The notes under the pieces were generated by a model that saw nothing but the letters and a program-made list of their open reading frames with translations, did not search any database and had not been told where the DNA came from. The position numbers and the translations under genes were made by a program. A stretch of 64,000 bases of DNA from Punica granatum (lineage: Eukaryota; Streptophyta; Magnoliopsida; Myrtales; Lythraceae). Position 1 is the first letter of the stretch, and the number at the start of each line of letters is the position of its first letter. Shown piece after piece: positions 38,981 to 51,351 of this stretch. The stretch is taken from positions 7,026,982 to 7,090,981 of the forward strand of contig NC_045134.1 in NCBI RefSeq assembly GCF_007655135.1, written 5' to 3'.

Positions 38981-40628
38981 TTTGTTGCATGTGGTCCTAT
39001 TTTAAAAAATATAAACCAGACTAGACGCTCTTATTCTTCTTCAAGCTTTTAAAAAATCGCCTTGGGCAATTAGGAATTTTGAAACAATGTGCTAGATAAA
39101 TGCATGAATATGGCCGCAACTGTAATGTTTTTGGGAACAACATTTTCTTAAAATAAGAATTTTAATTCTTTTTAAAAATATAATAAAAATAAAAAAGAAA
39201 TCCAAGGCATGGACGTTCCAAATAATTTTATTTATGCTCGACTTCAACTTTTCTTTAAGTTTTCCACAGTTGTCTATATTTTCATATCAGAAAATAAAAA
39301 TAGTTTTTATAATAAACGATTTTTTTTAGGTAACAGGGAATTGAGACGGTTAACGAGCATGGCTCCCAAGGTGAGATTAGCATTCAGCTCCCTCTGACAT
39401 CATGAGCAACCTCGAATAGGACAGCGGTGGTCAGATGCGATGGCACCTATTGCCCCTTTGTCCTCCTTTCTTCATTGTTCTTCTTTTTTATTTTATCAAT
39501 TTTATTTTCTAAAATTAGTATTCATTATTAGGAATTCAAAATAAAAGGTCTTAAGGTAGAAGTCAAATTTCGTTAATTTGGCTGTCAATAAAATTATTTT
39601 GAAAGTAGAGCTATATTTCTAACTGGTTTTATTTTTCATTATATTTAGGTAAAGAAAAAGGATTACGTTTTCTTTTAACTAACACTAATTATTTATGCAT
39701 AATGATTGTAATTATAACATATCCTTGGTGTCCTCTTTGCTACCTAAGGACAGACCGAGAATTTGGACTTAGAAGAGAGACCTTAGAAAACTAAAAAGTC
39801 AGAATACTAAAGTTTAATGACTAAAACGACAAATAGAATAATTTGCATAAACTACGCCCGTCACCTTATTTAATAAATCAGATTGGTTTGATTCTCATTG
39901 ACAATATATATATAAATTGAACGCATATGTGCATCCATATGTCATAATATATATTTTTTCAGTGAATGGATAGTCTCACTATCTGCTTACTCTTTGGATG
40001 GGACATAACGCTTTGATTACCTAACCCAATAAATAAATCAATATATATATATACACACACACCATATAAACCCCGAAACAAAACATATATATAGAATGCC
40101 CCACCTAACATAATATAAATTCATGAATTAATGATCAAAAGAGGGTACAGCGCAATGGCGTGCATCCTTACATGTTGATCTAAAGGTCGCAGATTCGATA
40201 TATAATGGATTAGTCGTGCATTTTCGTTAGTTATTTAGGATTTTTCATTAATTGTACTAGGCGTTGAGTCTCCTTTATAATGGAAAAAATTCATTGTTGA
40301 GTGACCTTTTGAACTATCACGAAAAAACATGTAAAAATTATGTTATATCATGCTGCCAAATGCTTATGGAAGTTTGGAAAAAAAAAACTTATGAAAGTAA
40401 AAAAGACTCAAATTTCGTTTAGAAGTGTGGTGGCGATTAAATAAGTTCTTATATTATTGAATTTTAAACGGAATGAATGTTTGGAAAATTCTTTCAAAAT
40501 TATGGTTTGATTAATTTATGCCGTTGATTTTATCTAGTAGGTTAATAGGCTCTTTATAAAAACTGTTTTTCCTTATTCTCTATTTTAAGCATTTATTTTA
40601 ATTTTATCAGTTTCAAATTGTTATATCT
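38981..40628. other. AT-rich gene-free DNA with a possible plus-strand SINE
   Basis: No gene is seen. At about 40145-40200 the phrases TACAGCGCAATGGC and GGTCGCAGATTCGATA resemble tRNA A- and B-boxes at the usual spacing, followed about 120 bp later by an A-rich run (40285). This may be a SINE of about 140 bp. The rest is low-complexity AT-rich sequence with (AT)n and (AC)n runs near 40040-40062. Confidence 0.4.
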
Positions 40629-40768
40629 TTTTTTTTACAAGGGAGGGACATTGGTTTAGTATAATAAAAGAAAAATACTAATAGCTAATAAAGGGACATA
40701 GATAGTTTCATTGGATATCAAACCTGTAACCTTTTGGTTGTTAGGCGAGAGCGTGCGCTACTGCTTTA
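40629..40768 (-). mobile_element. SINE-like retroposon, minus strand
   Basis: On the minus strand the segment runs from AGCGCACGCTCTCGCCTAAC, through GGTTACAGGTTTGATATCC (B-box-like), to CCCTCCCTTGTAAAAAAAAA with an A-tail at the low-coordinate end. This is the typical order for a tRNA-derived plant SINE. The target duplication was not clear. Confidence 0.45.
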
Positions 40769-41235
40769 TGTCATCTTTTGATATCCCAAACGCTTTTGTT
40801 TATTCCAAAATCAACACTTATTTTTCAGCAATTATATTTCAACATTTTTGTTTCAGTAATAACACTCCCAAATTAAGCCTTACATTTATAGGAGAACACA
40901 ACTAATATATATATATATATACAAAATAGCTTTTCAACTTCTGAAAAAGTAAATTCATTTGAAAAATATTCGACTTTTAACTAGTTTTATGGCAAATTCT
41001 ACGATGGAACGCTAATTTATATTCCATGGTGGTACACTATTTTTTTTCACTCAATCTATTTTGTAAGGTAATAGTTTCACCCGTGTAACTTTCAATTTCG
41101 TCTCAAATCCATCGGAGCCACATATATAGTAAAATAAATTTGAAGGGCCGCTTTGGTGTTAAAAGAAATGTTGATGACGTGGACATGTGGATGGCGTGTC
41201 AATGATGTGGCCGTATTATAGTGGACGGGTTTAGA

Positions 41236-41645
41236 TGAAAAAACCAGTTTATACGGGTCGATTTACTTTTGCAACATTTGGTTTAATAGAACCGGTTTAT
41301 GATTTAATAGAATGGTTCATAGAACCGGTTTAATCGTTTTCAAGGACCGTCGGCAAGGCTAGCGGCGGCGACGGCCACTGGTTTTCGCCTATAGATCATT
41401 TGGTTTACCTTTGCAACATTAATCTCGATTTACGATTTAATTGATTGGTTCGTATGACCGGTTTAATCGTTTTCAAGGTAAGTCCGCCGCCAAGGCTAGC
41501 GGCGAGGCGGTCACTCTGTTTTTACCATAGATTGTTTGACAAACTTTTGCAATATTCGGTTTTCATTTTGATTTATGCATTAATCGATGCGTTTATGTAA
41601 CTAGTTTAATCGTTTTCAATGTAAGACCACCCCTATGGCTATCCA
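41236..41645 (+). repeat. Three diverged tandem units of about 135 bp
   Basis: The phrase GTTTAATCGTTTTCAAG recurs at 41329, 41461 and, as a near-copy, 41604. Each is followed by CCGCCAAGGCTAGCGGCG or a diverged form, and by a stretch around TTTGCAACATT. Spacing is 132 and 143 bp. The units are locally GC-rich against an AT-rich background. No coding frame persists through the units. Confidence 0.7.
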
Positions 41646-41744
41646 AAGCCAATGGGTTTCGTTGAAGTTCGACCACTAAGGTGACGAAAACCTTACTCCG
41701 CCTACTACCCCAGTCGTCCTTCCATCCTTCTCAGTGCCTGCGAT

Positions 41745-41905
41745 TTTTTTTTTTGGTCGGATGTTAATTTCCATAATAAATTTCTGTAAATTAAGAGATT
41801 TTAACTTCCCCTAAGTAAACTGCAAAATTTTTTTAGGTCGGATGATAACTTCCCCATAATAAATTTCAGTAAATTAAGTGATTTTAACTTCCCATAATTA
41901 AACTA
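41745..41905 (+). repeat. Two tandem units of about 85 bp
   Basis: The segment from GGTCGGATGTTAATTTCC (41755) is repeated as GGTCGGATGATAACTTCC at about 41837. The shared continuation is CATAATAAATTTCTGTAAAT and GATTTTAACTTCCC. It follows directly after the 135-bp tandem units. No gene is present. Confidence 0.65.
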
Positions 41906-42519
41906 GAAATTGACCTCCCTATAATTATGTAATCAGTTATTCTGATTTCCATTTATGAAAAATTGACAGTAATATTTAAGATGATGATGTTGGCTTGGTC
42001 TTAACAATGAACGGGTTCAAACCATGTTAGCTCGACCCAGTTAGTGAGTTGGCTCGAACCAACGATGAAACAGAATATTAACTTATAACCAATGAAAATG
42101 GTTTTAAAGGTGAGTTGTCACATGTAAATCGACATTATTGTCCTGGAATGCTATGTGTTATTTTACATTACAATTATAAAGTTAAAGGTGAATGATAGAT
42201 ACTGCAATGGGACATATTAGCTCTAATACATCAGTTTGTAATCTCTAAAATGAACATCCTATAAATTTTAAACCATTACAAGATTTGAAACAAGTATGTA
42301 ACGTGGTAGACATTTATTTGTGCTGGTCTGACTTAGAATATATATTGGTTCAAAGCAATCTAATGTATAGAAATAATCTCTCATTTTATTAATTGGTTTG
42401 ACCCAACATTCATGTTGGGCAAAACTAAATGGGTCTAGATTTGGGATTTTAAGAAATATTAGATTCGGTTCTTCCATCTAAAAATATCGCACTAGTTACC
42501 ATTATTTGAATTCATTGGT

Positions 42520-42860
42520 CATTGGTGCTGAAGCTATTCTCCCACATGGGAGGGGAAGTTATCGTGAAATAGCTGTGATTTTAGGAAACAAATATTGGTA
42601 AATAAATCTTGGAGCATTTCTCAAAAAACACATATATTGGTTCATCTCAATATGATAATTCGTCTGAGCGAATTATAAATCAAATCTTGCCCAGTTTCAA
42701 ACGTGGGAAGGAAAGTTGTCGCGAGATGGCTGTGATTATGGGGAACAATACTGATAAATTAATCTCAGAGAATTTACAAAAAATCATATATATTGTTATT
42801 GGATGGAGGGAATTAGAAATCCCGCCAATTTCCAAACAAATTAGGCAAATTAGGCATTTA
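42520..42860 (+). repeat. Diverged direct repeat of about 165 bp
   Basis: CACATGGGAGGGGAAGTTAT...ATAGCTGTGATTTTAGGAAA (from 42543) returns as AACGTGGGAAGGAAAGTTGT...ATGGCTGTGATTATGGGGAA (from 42700). Both are followed by a similar AATCTTGGAGCATTT / AATCTCAGAGAATTT segment and ATATATTG. This is an old tandem duplication of non-coding DNA. Confidence 0.5.
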
Positions 42861-43154
42861 TTTAGTTATTAACTGATGATAATTATGGAACCCATGTAAT
42901 ATGCTTTGCAAATATTAGGTTTTCTTCATTTTAGGGGGAAAAATTAGGAAAGCATGTTATGGGAAAAAAATATCGATGAAAGTGTAATCGGAATTAAAAA
43001 AAAAAATTGCCCCGGTGACCATAAGTGGTCATGGCCAACCATCGTCGACTGTAGTTGGCTGCTACCTTGGAAATTAATGGAGCAGATGATAAAGTCATCA
43101 ATGGAATAAAAATAGAAAATAAAAAGTTATCGAGATTGACATGATTGTTCAAAA

Positions 43155-43355
43155 TCGTCGGAAACAAGAATCGATCAAATGTTGATATGTTGCTCGAGTT
43201 GGATATCATCGTTCAAAACATCATCATCGGAAGCCATTGTCGGCTGCTTTTAAACAGCCCACGGAAACAATCACCGATCAAACATTGACATGCTCCGGGA
43301 GTTAGATATCATCGTTCAAAGCCTCATTATCGGAAGCCATTGTCGGCTGCTTGTA
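43155..43355 (+). repeat. Two tandem units of about 110 bp
   Basis: GATATCATCGTTCAAA, ATCGGAAGCCATTGTCGGCT and CGATCAAA...TTGA occur twice in the same order, with copies at about 43157-43250 and 43262-43350. No coding sequence was recognised around it. Confidence 0.7.
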
Positions 43356-46300
43356 ACTAGTCAAAAATCAATTTCGGTTTATACCAATCAAAATTGTATA
43401 CCATTTATATTTGTAAACCGAATAATACTAGTAAATCGGCTTGAATCGGTTCTCCAATTGGTGCTACTGATGTGGAGATTACATGGATGAGATGTTCATG
43501 TGATATGGCCGAGTTAGTGACGTGGTGATGAAGGGTGACGGTGGTGGAATGTGATTGGTATAAGTGGAAGGTAGATTAAAAAATATGAGTATAGTATTGT
43601 GGGTAAAAAGAAAGTATACTGGGCTAAAAATACTTGGGATAAAATATGTAAATAATGAACAAATGAGGTTAAAAGTTGATGAGATCAAATGATTGAGGTT
43701 TATGTTCCACCATAAAACACAAGTTAACGTTATATTCTAGAATCATCCATAGTTTTATATGATATCAAAGAAACTCGTACTCGCTTCTAGTTTCAATTTA
43801 ATTAATTTTAGAATTTTTATTTAATTGTATTTAATCATTAAACCATGTGTCACCTATATAATAATTAAAAAATTCCTTCCTTTTCTTTAAATTCTCCCTC
43901 TGGGACAATTATATCATGAAAATAGATACATATAGTAGCGTTGAAAATGTATATGTTTTTCTTCACGCATGCAAGTCAAGTGACGGCAATGTAAGCATGG
44001 ATGTCTAGACATCAGCTAGTCATCGACGTCAGAATGATCATTCGCCTAATGTACTACGAAGAGAATAATAATAAAAAAGTGTCTTTTTCCAATCGAAAAT
44101 AAGCTTGTTGAAATCCATGTCAAATCTACCTAATTAAGCTTTGGCCATTACTTGAACGTAACTTTCGAGCCGAAAGCAAAAATATAAAGGAAAGAAAAGA
44201 GAGACCAAAGACACAAATTTCTTAAGCTTTTTAATTTGTTGGCGATGAATTGTCCCGGTGAATAAAAAGTTTTATCATTATTTTCAGCAAAATGATTTTT
44301 TTTTAATGTCAACTTTCTCTGTTTCCCTTCCGCCAAAAATTTTGATTTGTGGGCTAAAGATGTCTTCTTCTTTTTTAATTGATAGGCGTGGGCTAAGGAT
44401 GTCAGCATAATTATTTATCTAAAAAAAGAAAGATGTCAGCATAATTAGCGATTACAAGCAACATGATAATTGATAATAAATACAAATAAAATTTAAATAT
44501 AAATGACTCAATTATGGACCCTAACTAGCTAATTCCTTAGATGAACATTAACATATTATTGGATGCAGTCCAACGTGTGGAAAATGTCATTCTTTTGATT
44601 GCTACGAGTTTGTCAAATTTGTAAAATTTCCTAAACAACAACGACTTCGTGATTGACCAATGTGAATTGGTTCAAGTATTTTGACACTTATTTTCTTTAA
44701 ATAAGTAATCCTATTTGAATTTTGTATATTAAGAAAATTCATCATTTTGAGAATTTTATTTCTTAATGAACCGATAAAATTTAAGCTTAAATTAGGCGGG
44801 ACCTATTCGTTTCGGTTACCGGGTGCTATGTACTCAAAAAAAGGCCTTTGTGATTGATTGAATAATTCTGAGAGTCCAAGCTTTTCGTATGATTAATAAT
44901 ATACTTATAATTTGGGCCCAAGGAATATAAAAGATCAAAGGAGGGGCAGGTCCCGTGAATCTGCTGGCTAAAAATAAAGAGGATAATGACAGAAGCTGAT
45001 AAGATCAGTCTATGTTATGATAAAGCACAATGATCAAATTAAGTCCTAAAAATTAATGAATATACTTTTTTTTTCTTTATAAATTATACTTCATTTCTAA
45101 ATCAATTTCTCGGTTTTATACGAGGAACTACGGTATGTTAATTATATGCTCATAAATCTTCTATCTATATTACTTTGTTAAAAATTAGTTGTAGAATAAC
45201 TGGGGAAAAAAATTATTTTTATTGGTCTCAAATTTTGTTCCAATTTTTTGCGGGGAAAAATTTTAAAATATTATGTATGCCATTTTATATAAAAATAATA
45301 AATAATAAATAAAAAAAGAAGGGACCAAATGTTTGGTGGGTTTTCCTTTTGGCAGACGCCCTTTAGTGCTGGAATCCAGCGGAGCCTAAAGAAGGAAAGA
45401 CCATCGACTTAATATATTCTTCTAGATTCTCCTTGAAATAGATAGATGGCTTTTCGAGCACTTCGCCATCTATAATGCTTGTCTCTGTCATTTTTCCGGT
45501 GTTTATCGATCCCGATATCCACAAGTTTAATGAATCATGATTAATCTAGCTTGAGCCAGATCGATCCATTAAAAAATAAAACTCTCGTATTCAAAAATAG
45601 TTCATGAATATCAGATTATTTAAGAGAAATAAATGTCACACAATTTAAATTAATTCTTGTTAATCTTTTCCATCATTTACTTTAACTAGACGAGTTACGG
45701 TCTAATCAACAATCTTATTCTAAAAAATATGATAAAATTGATGACAAAATAACAAGTTCAAAGATATTTGGAATTAAGTGTTATGTTGTTAGAAAAAGAA
45801 AATCCTTTTGGAACTACTAAACCGATGCTCGATCAAAGGGAATTAATCTCAACTAAATATAGATTAACATGCTTAAATAAAAGGGGGAAAAAAAGAAAGA
45901 AAAAGGCACGTCTTATTTGGAATTCTCCTTGGATTCGTTGTAACCTCAAATATTGCCATTGTAGATTTGAAACATTCCAATTGAAACAACATGGATTATA
46001 GGGGGAAAAGAGTTTCAAAATAGGGACAAAATTTTCTCTACTCATTTTCAACGCGATGGGCAGTACGCATCAAATCATCATATATAAGAAAAAGATGGCC
46101 CGAGATCATATCCGGCCAATCTATTACGAGAGAGATTTTCTCAACTAACAACCAAATTACGAGAAAATATTGTACGACTAAGAACAGAATATTGATTGCC
46201 TAAAAAAGGAGTAATCCCAAACAGATTATGTTGTATAGAAATCAAGCACAAGCTCAAGTAAATTATTTAATAGCACTAATTAAATGTTGAAATTAAATTA

Positions 46301-46456
46301 TTTAATAGCACTAACTAAGTGTTGAAATTAAAATTTTAGCACTTACTAGAATTCAATGTGTTTGATAAGAAAAAAAAAGTGACTTGACTTAATAGATTTA
46401 AGTAAAAAAGTACTTAATTATTAATTAAGTTGAAAAAACCTCCTCATTATTTTCAA
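43356..46456. other. AT-rich gene-free DNA
   Basis: No gene or complete mobile element was recognised. A segment near 44800-44835 resembles the tail of the 5.2-kb SINE-like copy and ends in an A run. The rest consists of AT-rich sequence with homopolymer runs. Confidence 0.5.
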
Positions 46457-46816
46457 GGGTAAATTACAAAAAAAAACTCAAGTTTTGTAAAATGTCTCAA
46501 TTTTGTCCTAAATTTGTTTTGTAACAAAAAAAACCATAAGTTTTCTAAATTGTCTCAAAAATGACCTCCGTTATAACTTCCGTCAATTTTTGCTGCTGAT
46601 GGTGGGTCCCTTTAACAGTCCACGTAGGTCACACGTAGGCTAGTGGGTCCCTTTAACAGTCCACGTAGGTTACACGTAGGCAAAAATTGACGGAAGTTAT
46701 AACGGAGGTCATTTTTGAGACATTTTAGAAAACTTATGGTTTTTTTGTTACAAAACAAAATTTAGGACAAAACTGAGATATTTTACAACATTTGGGTTTT
46801 TTTTTGTAATTTGCCC
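46457..46816. mobile_element. Mutator-like foldback element 3 with 9-bp TSD
   Basis: A 360-bp element begins GGGTAAATTACAAAAAAAAA and ends TTTTTTTGTAATTTGCCC. The arms are about 150 bp each and nearly complementary. Perfect 9-bp repeats TATTTTCAA flank it (46448-46456 and 46817-46825). The centre has a direct repeat of about 40 bp (GTGGGTCCCTTTAACAGTCC, twice, then CACGTAGG). The arms match foldback element 2 at 36.1 kb, so they share a family. A transcript would form a long hairpin. Confidence 0.88.
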
Positions 46817-47250
46817 TATTTTCAATAGATTCGCTCAGTTAAGGAGTGATTTTTAAAACTTTGCAGTGGTACCCCCAACTTTTGTCATAATTGCAATTTA
46901 TCCCATTTTCGGATTTTAGCTTGGAAAGCTAAAGAGAGACAGAGAGAAGGCAGGCGGGGGAAGAACAATGATTCAGTGGAACGGGCGGTGGTGGCAACGA
47001 TCGGGGCCACCACTGCCCTTCCTTCTCCGGTCTCACTGTCTACTCCTTTTTTTATTTTCATTTATTATTTTCAGCAATCAAATTAAAAAAATATGAGGTC
47101 AAACTGTAAGAGAAGTAAATATTGGGCAAGAATATAAATATAACCCAAAAAAATTACAAATTTTCAACATTTAACTTTACCATATAATTTTGAATTAACT
47201 ATTAAGCGCTTATTCTCTTAAATGATTAAATTTCTAGCATCTTAACTCTA

Positions 47251-47589
47251 AGTGTTTAATTTTAAGTGCAAATAAACACAACTTAAGGATCACGGGCTTA
47301 GACTTATTTGAGAAATCCAGCTGGAGTTTAAACTGCGCACGAAATTTAAAAGAGGAAATATTAATATATATATAATTTTAAGTGTTTAATTGTAAGTGTA
47401 AATAAACACAACTTAAGGATCACGGGCTTAGACTAATTTGAAAAATCCAATTAGAGTTTAAACTGCACATGAAATTTAAAATGTTTAATTGTAAGTGTAC
47501 ATAAATACAACTTAAGGATCACGGGCTTAGACTAATTTGAAAAATCCAGTTAGAGTTTAAACTATACACTGAAATTTAAAAGAGGAAAC

Positions 47590-47590
<1 letters not shown>
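47251..47590 (+). repeat. Three tandem units of about 100-130 bp
   Basis: AACTTAAGGATCACGGGCTT occurs at 47280, 47410 and 47508. Each is followed by AGACTAATTTGAAAAATCCA (or a near-copy), GAGTTTAAACT and GAAATTTAAA. Units one and three end in AGAGGAAA, and unit two lacks it, so the copies differ by small deletions. An (AT)n run of about 30 bp follows at 47592-47620. Confidence 0.8.
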
Positions 47591-47619
<29 letters not shown>

Positions 47620-47623
<4 letters not shown>

Positions 47624-49047
47624 GAAGATAGTGGAAGATGTTTCAGGAAGACGCGAACCTTTTGGGCAATCATTATTATAATTTATCTTTTCTTTTTGAG
47701 TAGATAATTTATCTTTATCTTATAGCAATAAAATATTTGACCACTACAATATATATTAATTGTAATATGTATGTACTTATATACTATTAAAAAAAGAGAA
47801 GAAAAGCTTTTTTTAACATTTTCTTCACGAAATTAATCGTTCTCAATGTTTTTAAAATACTTTTTATTCCTTTTCGCTGAATAACTTTTTATTCCTTTAG
47901 ATCCATCTGATTAGAGAGATTTTGGACATGATATTTCAATTTATTCCTTTAATGACGACGGACTCTCCTTCGCATTTCTCTAGTAAAACTCCATTTTTTC
48001 GTCTCTCTCACTTTAGCCTGTCCCCTCTATGTAAACAGTTCATGCTTTTCTTAATTCGATTTGCTTCTTATACATTTGAACTGATAATTTCTTAATTTAT
48101 ATAATTGGACGACTAATTTTAGTAGTATTTTCTAGGTACTGTAATTAGAAAATGTCATTGTCGAATCAAAAAGGATTATGCAAACTACATATAAGACTTC
48201 ATAATAAAAAGTTTACAGAAATATGAATACTGCAACACATAACCTTCATATATATTTGGATCAATTGCATAATGATTTTCATGCATCCCATCGTACTGAA
48301 CACGGACTTCGAGTTTTCGATGCTCATCCTCGCTCTAGAGATTTCATGTACCACGTCATTCGGTTGAACTTCATCGCACAATGGGAATGGATGTTCCTGA
48401 TTACTGATTAGGGTGTGGATTGAGCCCAAGAAACCCCATGAAAATTCTATATAGGCATGTTCGCAAGGCAGCAAGCCTAAACCCGACCGGATAGAACTGC
48501 TCACAAGCCCTTTGGGCTTTATGAAGATGGCTATAAGGGTTCGAGTTTACTTTTCACTGACCGTGAGCGTGAGCTAAGTATCGGTGGACTCACAAGGACA
48601 ACCAAACTTCCTCACTATCATTAACTGTCAAACTTTTCAAATCCCAAATTCCGTGGCACATCGCATATGATTCTGAGAGGAGCTTGACCCCTGAAGAAAA
48701 AGAGACTCGATTGAGCTCCGGCCAAATCTCGACATCTGAGCCATTCGAGTCACCAGATTTTGCCCCTGCAAATAGCTTTAAAACGGTTCAAGCGCAGATA
48801 ACATGTCGATAGTCAATTACACATTACATTTCCTGAAAGAGATATTGATGTAACAAATTTTTCATGTAATAATTTCAACTTTACCCGATATTTGGAAGAG
48901 TAGTAGATCATGAAACGATACAGAAGTTAAGAAAAGAATCAAAGATCCATTGGTAAGATACCTCTTGTATCTACACATCCATATATTTATACGAGGCAAA
49001 TTACCGATTTTTCGCTTCCACTGCAATGCACAAAAAGCATTATCAGA
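47620..49047. other. Gene-free DNA and 3' flank of the PPR gene
   Basis: No gene was confirmed. The minus-strand open frame at 48199-48504 (101 codons) resembles nothing I know and lacks clear splice or start support. The part nearest 49047 should contain the 3' UTR of the minus-strand PPR gene. The 47620-48180 part is AT-rich without recognisable structure. Confidence 0.5.
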
Positions 49048-51351
49048 TCAGTTCAAGAAGACTGCTGTACAAGGTTGGCCGAGACCTGAGAACCCCTGAG
49101 GCTGCTGCTTTTGCCAGATAGTTGGCAGCCTCGTCCCGAACTTGCAAGTCTGAGGAATAGCGTATGCAGCTTTTGCCACAAACCACGACACCATTCGGCT
49201 TCTCTTCGCAGATGCTGCAGCCTCACCTGGTATCTGCAAGAGAGTTGAGAAAGAGTTGCTTTGTTGCCTCTCATAAATCCTCTCCAAGCTCTCCATTGCA
49301 CTCCCCTTTTCCTCCGTGTCTCTCTTGGGGCTCGATTTAGTTGCATTCTGGAAATTACCCATGATTCTGTTCGCCTCCCTGGACAAACCTGATAAGCGCC
49401 AGGCCTCTGCAACAAGTGAGAAAGTGGACTTCTCGGGCTTAACTTCGAACTCCTCCATGATTTGGAGTATTTCCTCAGCTTTCCAAGGCAGCTTCGCCTC
49501 TAGAAACCCCCATATTAGGGTCTCGAAGGTCTTGAGGTTAGGCTCAATCCCGAGCTCACACATCTGATTGAAAACCTTGATTGCAGGTTCCATCCTCCTT
49601 GAACTGCACCACCCGCTGATGACCGTGGTGAAGATCACCACATTCGGGTGAAAACCTGAGGCTATCATGGAATCTAAGAGCTCTTCGGCCTTCTCAGGCT
49701 CCTGAGCCCGAACATAGCCCTTGGCAAGGATGCTGTATGCGTGGGGGTCAGGTTTGATGCCGGCCCTCACCATGTCGTCGAAGATCTCTTGGCACTTGTC
49801 CATGAAGCCGGCAGAACTCCACGCATTCATTATGGTGCTAAAAGTTATGACATCGGGCTTAACCCCAATTTCGCCCATCAGTGTTAACACCTGAAATATA
49901 TAATTACTTTTCAGGATCTTAACTCTCATTTAATTACCGAAAAAAGTGAAATCAATCTCAAGGTAACAATTAATGAGGAGTCTAAGCTTTCAGATGAACT
50001 AACAACTAGCCATCGCATACATTTTCCTTATTGCAAGAGATAGAAGAGTAAAACACTCACCTCATCAACCCCATCTCGGTCCATGATCTCCACAAACCCT
50101 TTGATGAGGGAGTTCATAATAACTAAACTCGGACGCACACCAAGACCCTTCATTCCATGCACAAATCGCAGGGCATCCCTTATCTTCCTTTCTTTGCAAT
50201 ACCCACTTGCTATGATCCCGCATGTCCGATCGTTTGGCTGCACATTGTGCTTTCTCATCTCAGAGATCAAACCCTCAGCCTTCTCTGTCTGTCCACCCTG
50301 GCAATAGCTGGTTGCAATCGTGTTGAAAGTAACAACATCGGGATTTATGCCTGAAGCCACCATATTGTGCACGACCTTCCATGCCTCTGCAACATTTCTC
50401 TTATTGCACCATGCCCTCACAAGAACGTTGTAAGACCTCAGGTTGGGCCTCACATTTCCCTCTCGGGACATCAACTCGAGAAGCTTCATTGACTCCTCAG
50501 GCTTCCCTGCGATTCCATACCCTTTAATCAATGTGTTATAAGTGCTAGTTGTGGACTTTATCCCACTCTCCTTCATCTTCCAAAAGGTCTGCATAGCTTC
50601 CTCAATATTACCCGATTCAGAGAACGCATTTATAACTGCGTTGAAGAATATTGAGTCAGGCTTCATTCCATTCCTTTTGACCTCTTCAATGATTGAGTGG
50701 ATGGAATCGTGACGCTTTTGCATGGTCAATGAGGCGAGTAGGGTGGTGTAGGATATTAGGGAGGGTCTGTGTCCCCCCTCAATTATGCTCTCAAATATCG
50801 ATTGAGCTTCCTGTGGTTTCCCTCTCTCAATGAGGATGTTCATCATTTTGGTTTTCGATCTGACAATTCTACAGCTGGTTTCAGTGCCGCAGTGAATGCA
50901 AGTGATTCTGTTTTGGGAGCAGTTAGACTCTGAAGCTTCATTGTTATCAGCACAGTACCTTCCCTGTGAATTCGCAAAATCTAATGCTAATCAGGATTCT
51001 TAAAATATTCATAGAATAACTGAACTGAGATACAGAATCAAACTCAATATAACTAAAACAGAATAGTAGAGCTTCAAAGTTGTCAAAGAGCTCCAGGGAT
51101 GTGATATCATTAAAGTAAAAAACGAACTTCCTCGTGCATGTAAGACTGCTTTGGACCATTAGTCCTATCAAGTGTAATCAACAAACAGGAAAAGCAACCT
51201 TTTCTCATGCGTCCTCAGACAGACAAAAGATAAAATGGAACTTTGAAGAAATCAAGGAGGCAGGAAGACTCTGTCCCGACGTGTTTCGAGATAGTACCTC
51301 AGAGTATGGTTCTGGAACATGGCCCGTCTTCAAGCTTGAAGATTCTTCCAT
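49048..51351 (-). CDS. Pentatricopeptide repeat (PPR) protein, P-type, At5g25630-like
   Basis: PPR proteins bind RNA one base per repeat, usually in mitochondria or chloroplasts. Three exons on the minus strand: 51351-51298, 50963-50061 and 49890-49048, giving 599 residues. The short first exon encodes [19 protein letters not shown] cysteine-rich segment follows ([17 protein letters not shown]), then [20 protein letters not shown] opens the repeat region. About twelve 35-residue repeats follow, with phrases such as [63 protein letters not shown] and [16 protein letters not shown]. There is no E or DYW editing tail; it ends AVFLN. The likely start is the exon-1 ATG; an internal Met pair in exon 2 would remove about 60 residues. 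The N-terminus is not an obvious organelle transit peptide, so localisation is unsure. Confidence 0.93.

Noticed and set aside
48199..48504. A 101-codon minus-strand open frame
   Set aside because: There is no family resemblance and no splice support; the overlapping frame on the other strand is equally open.
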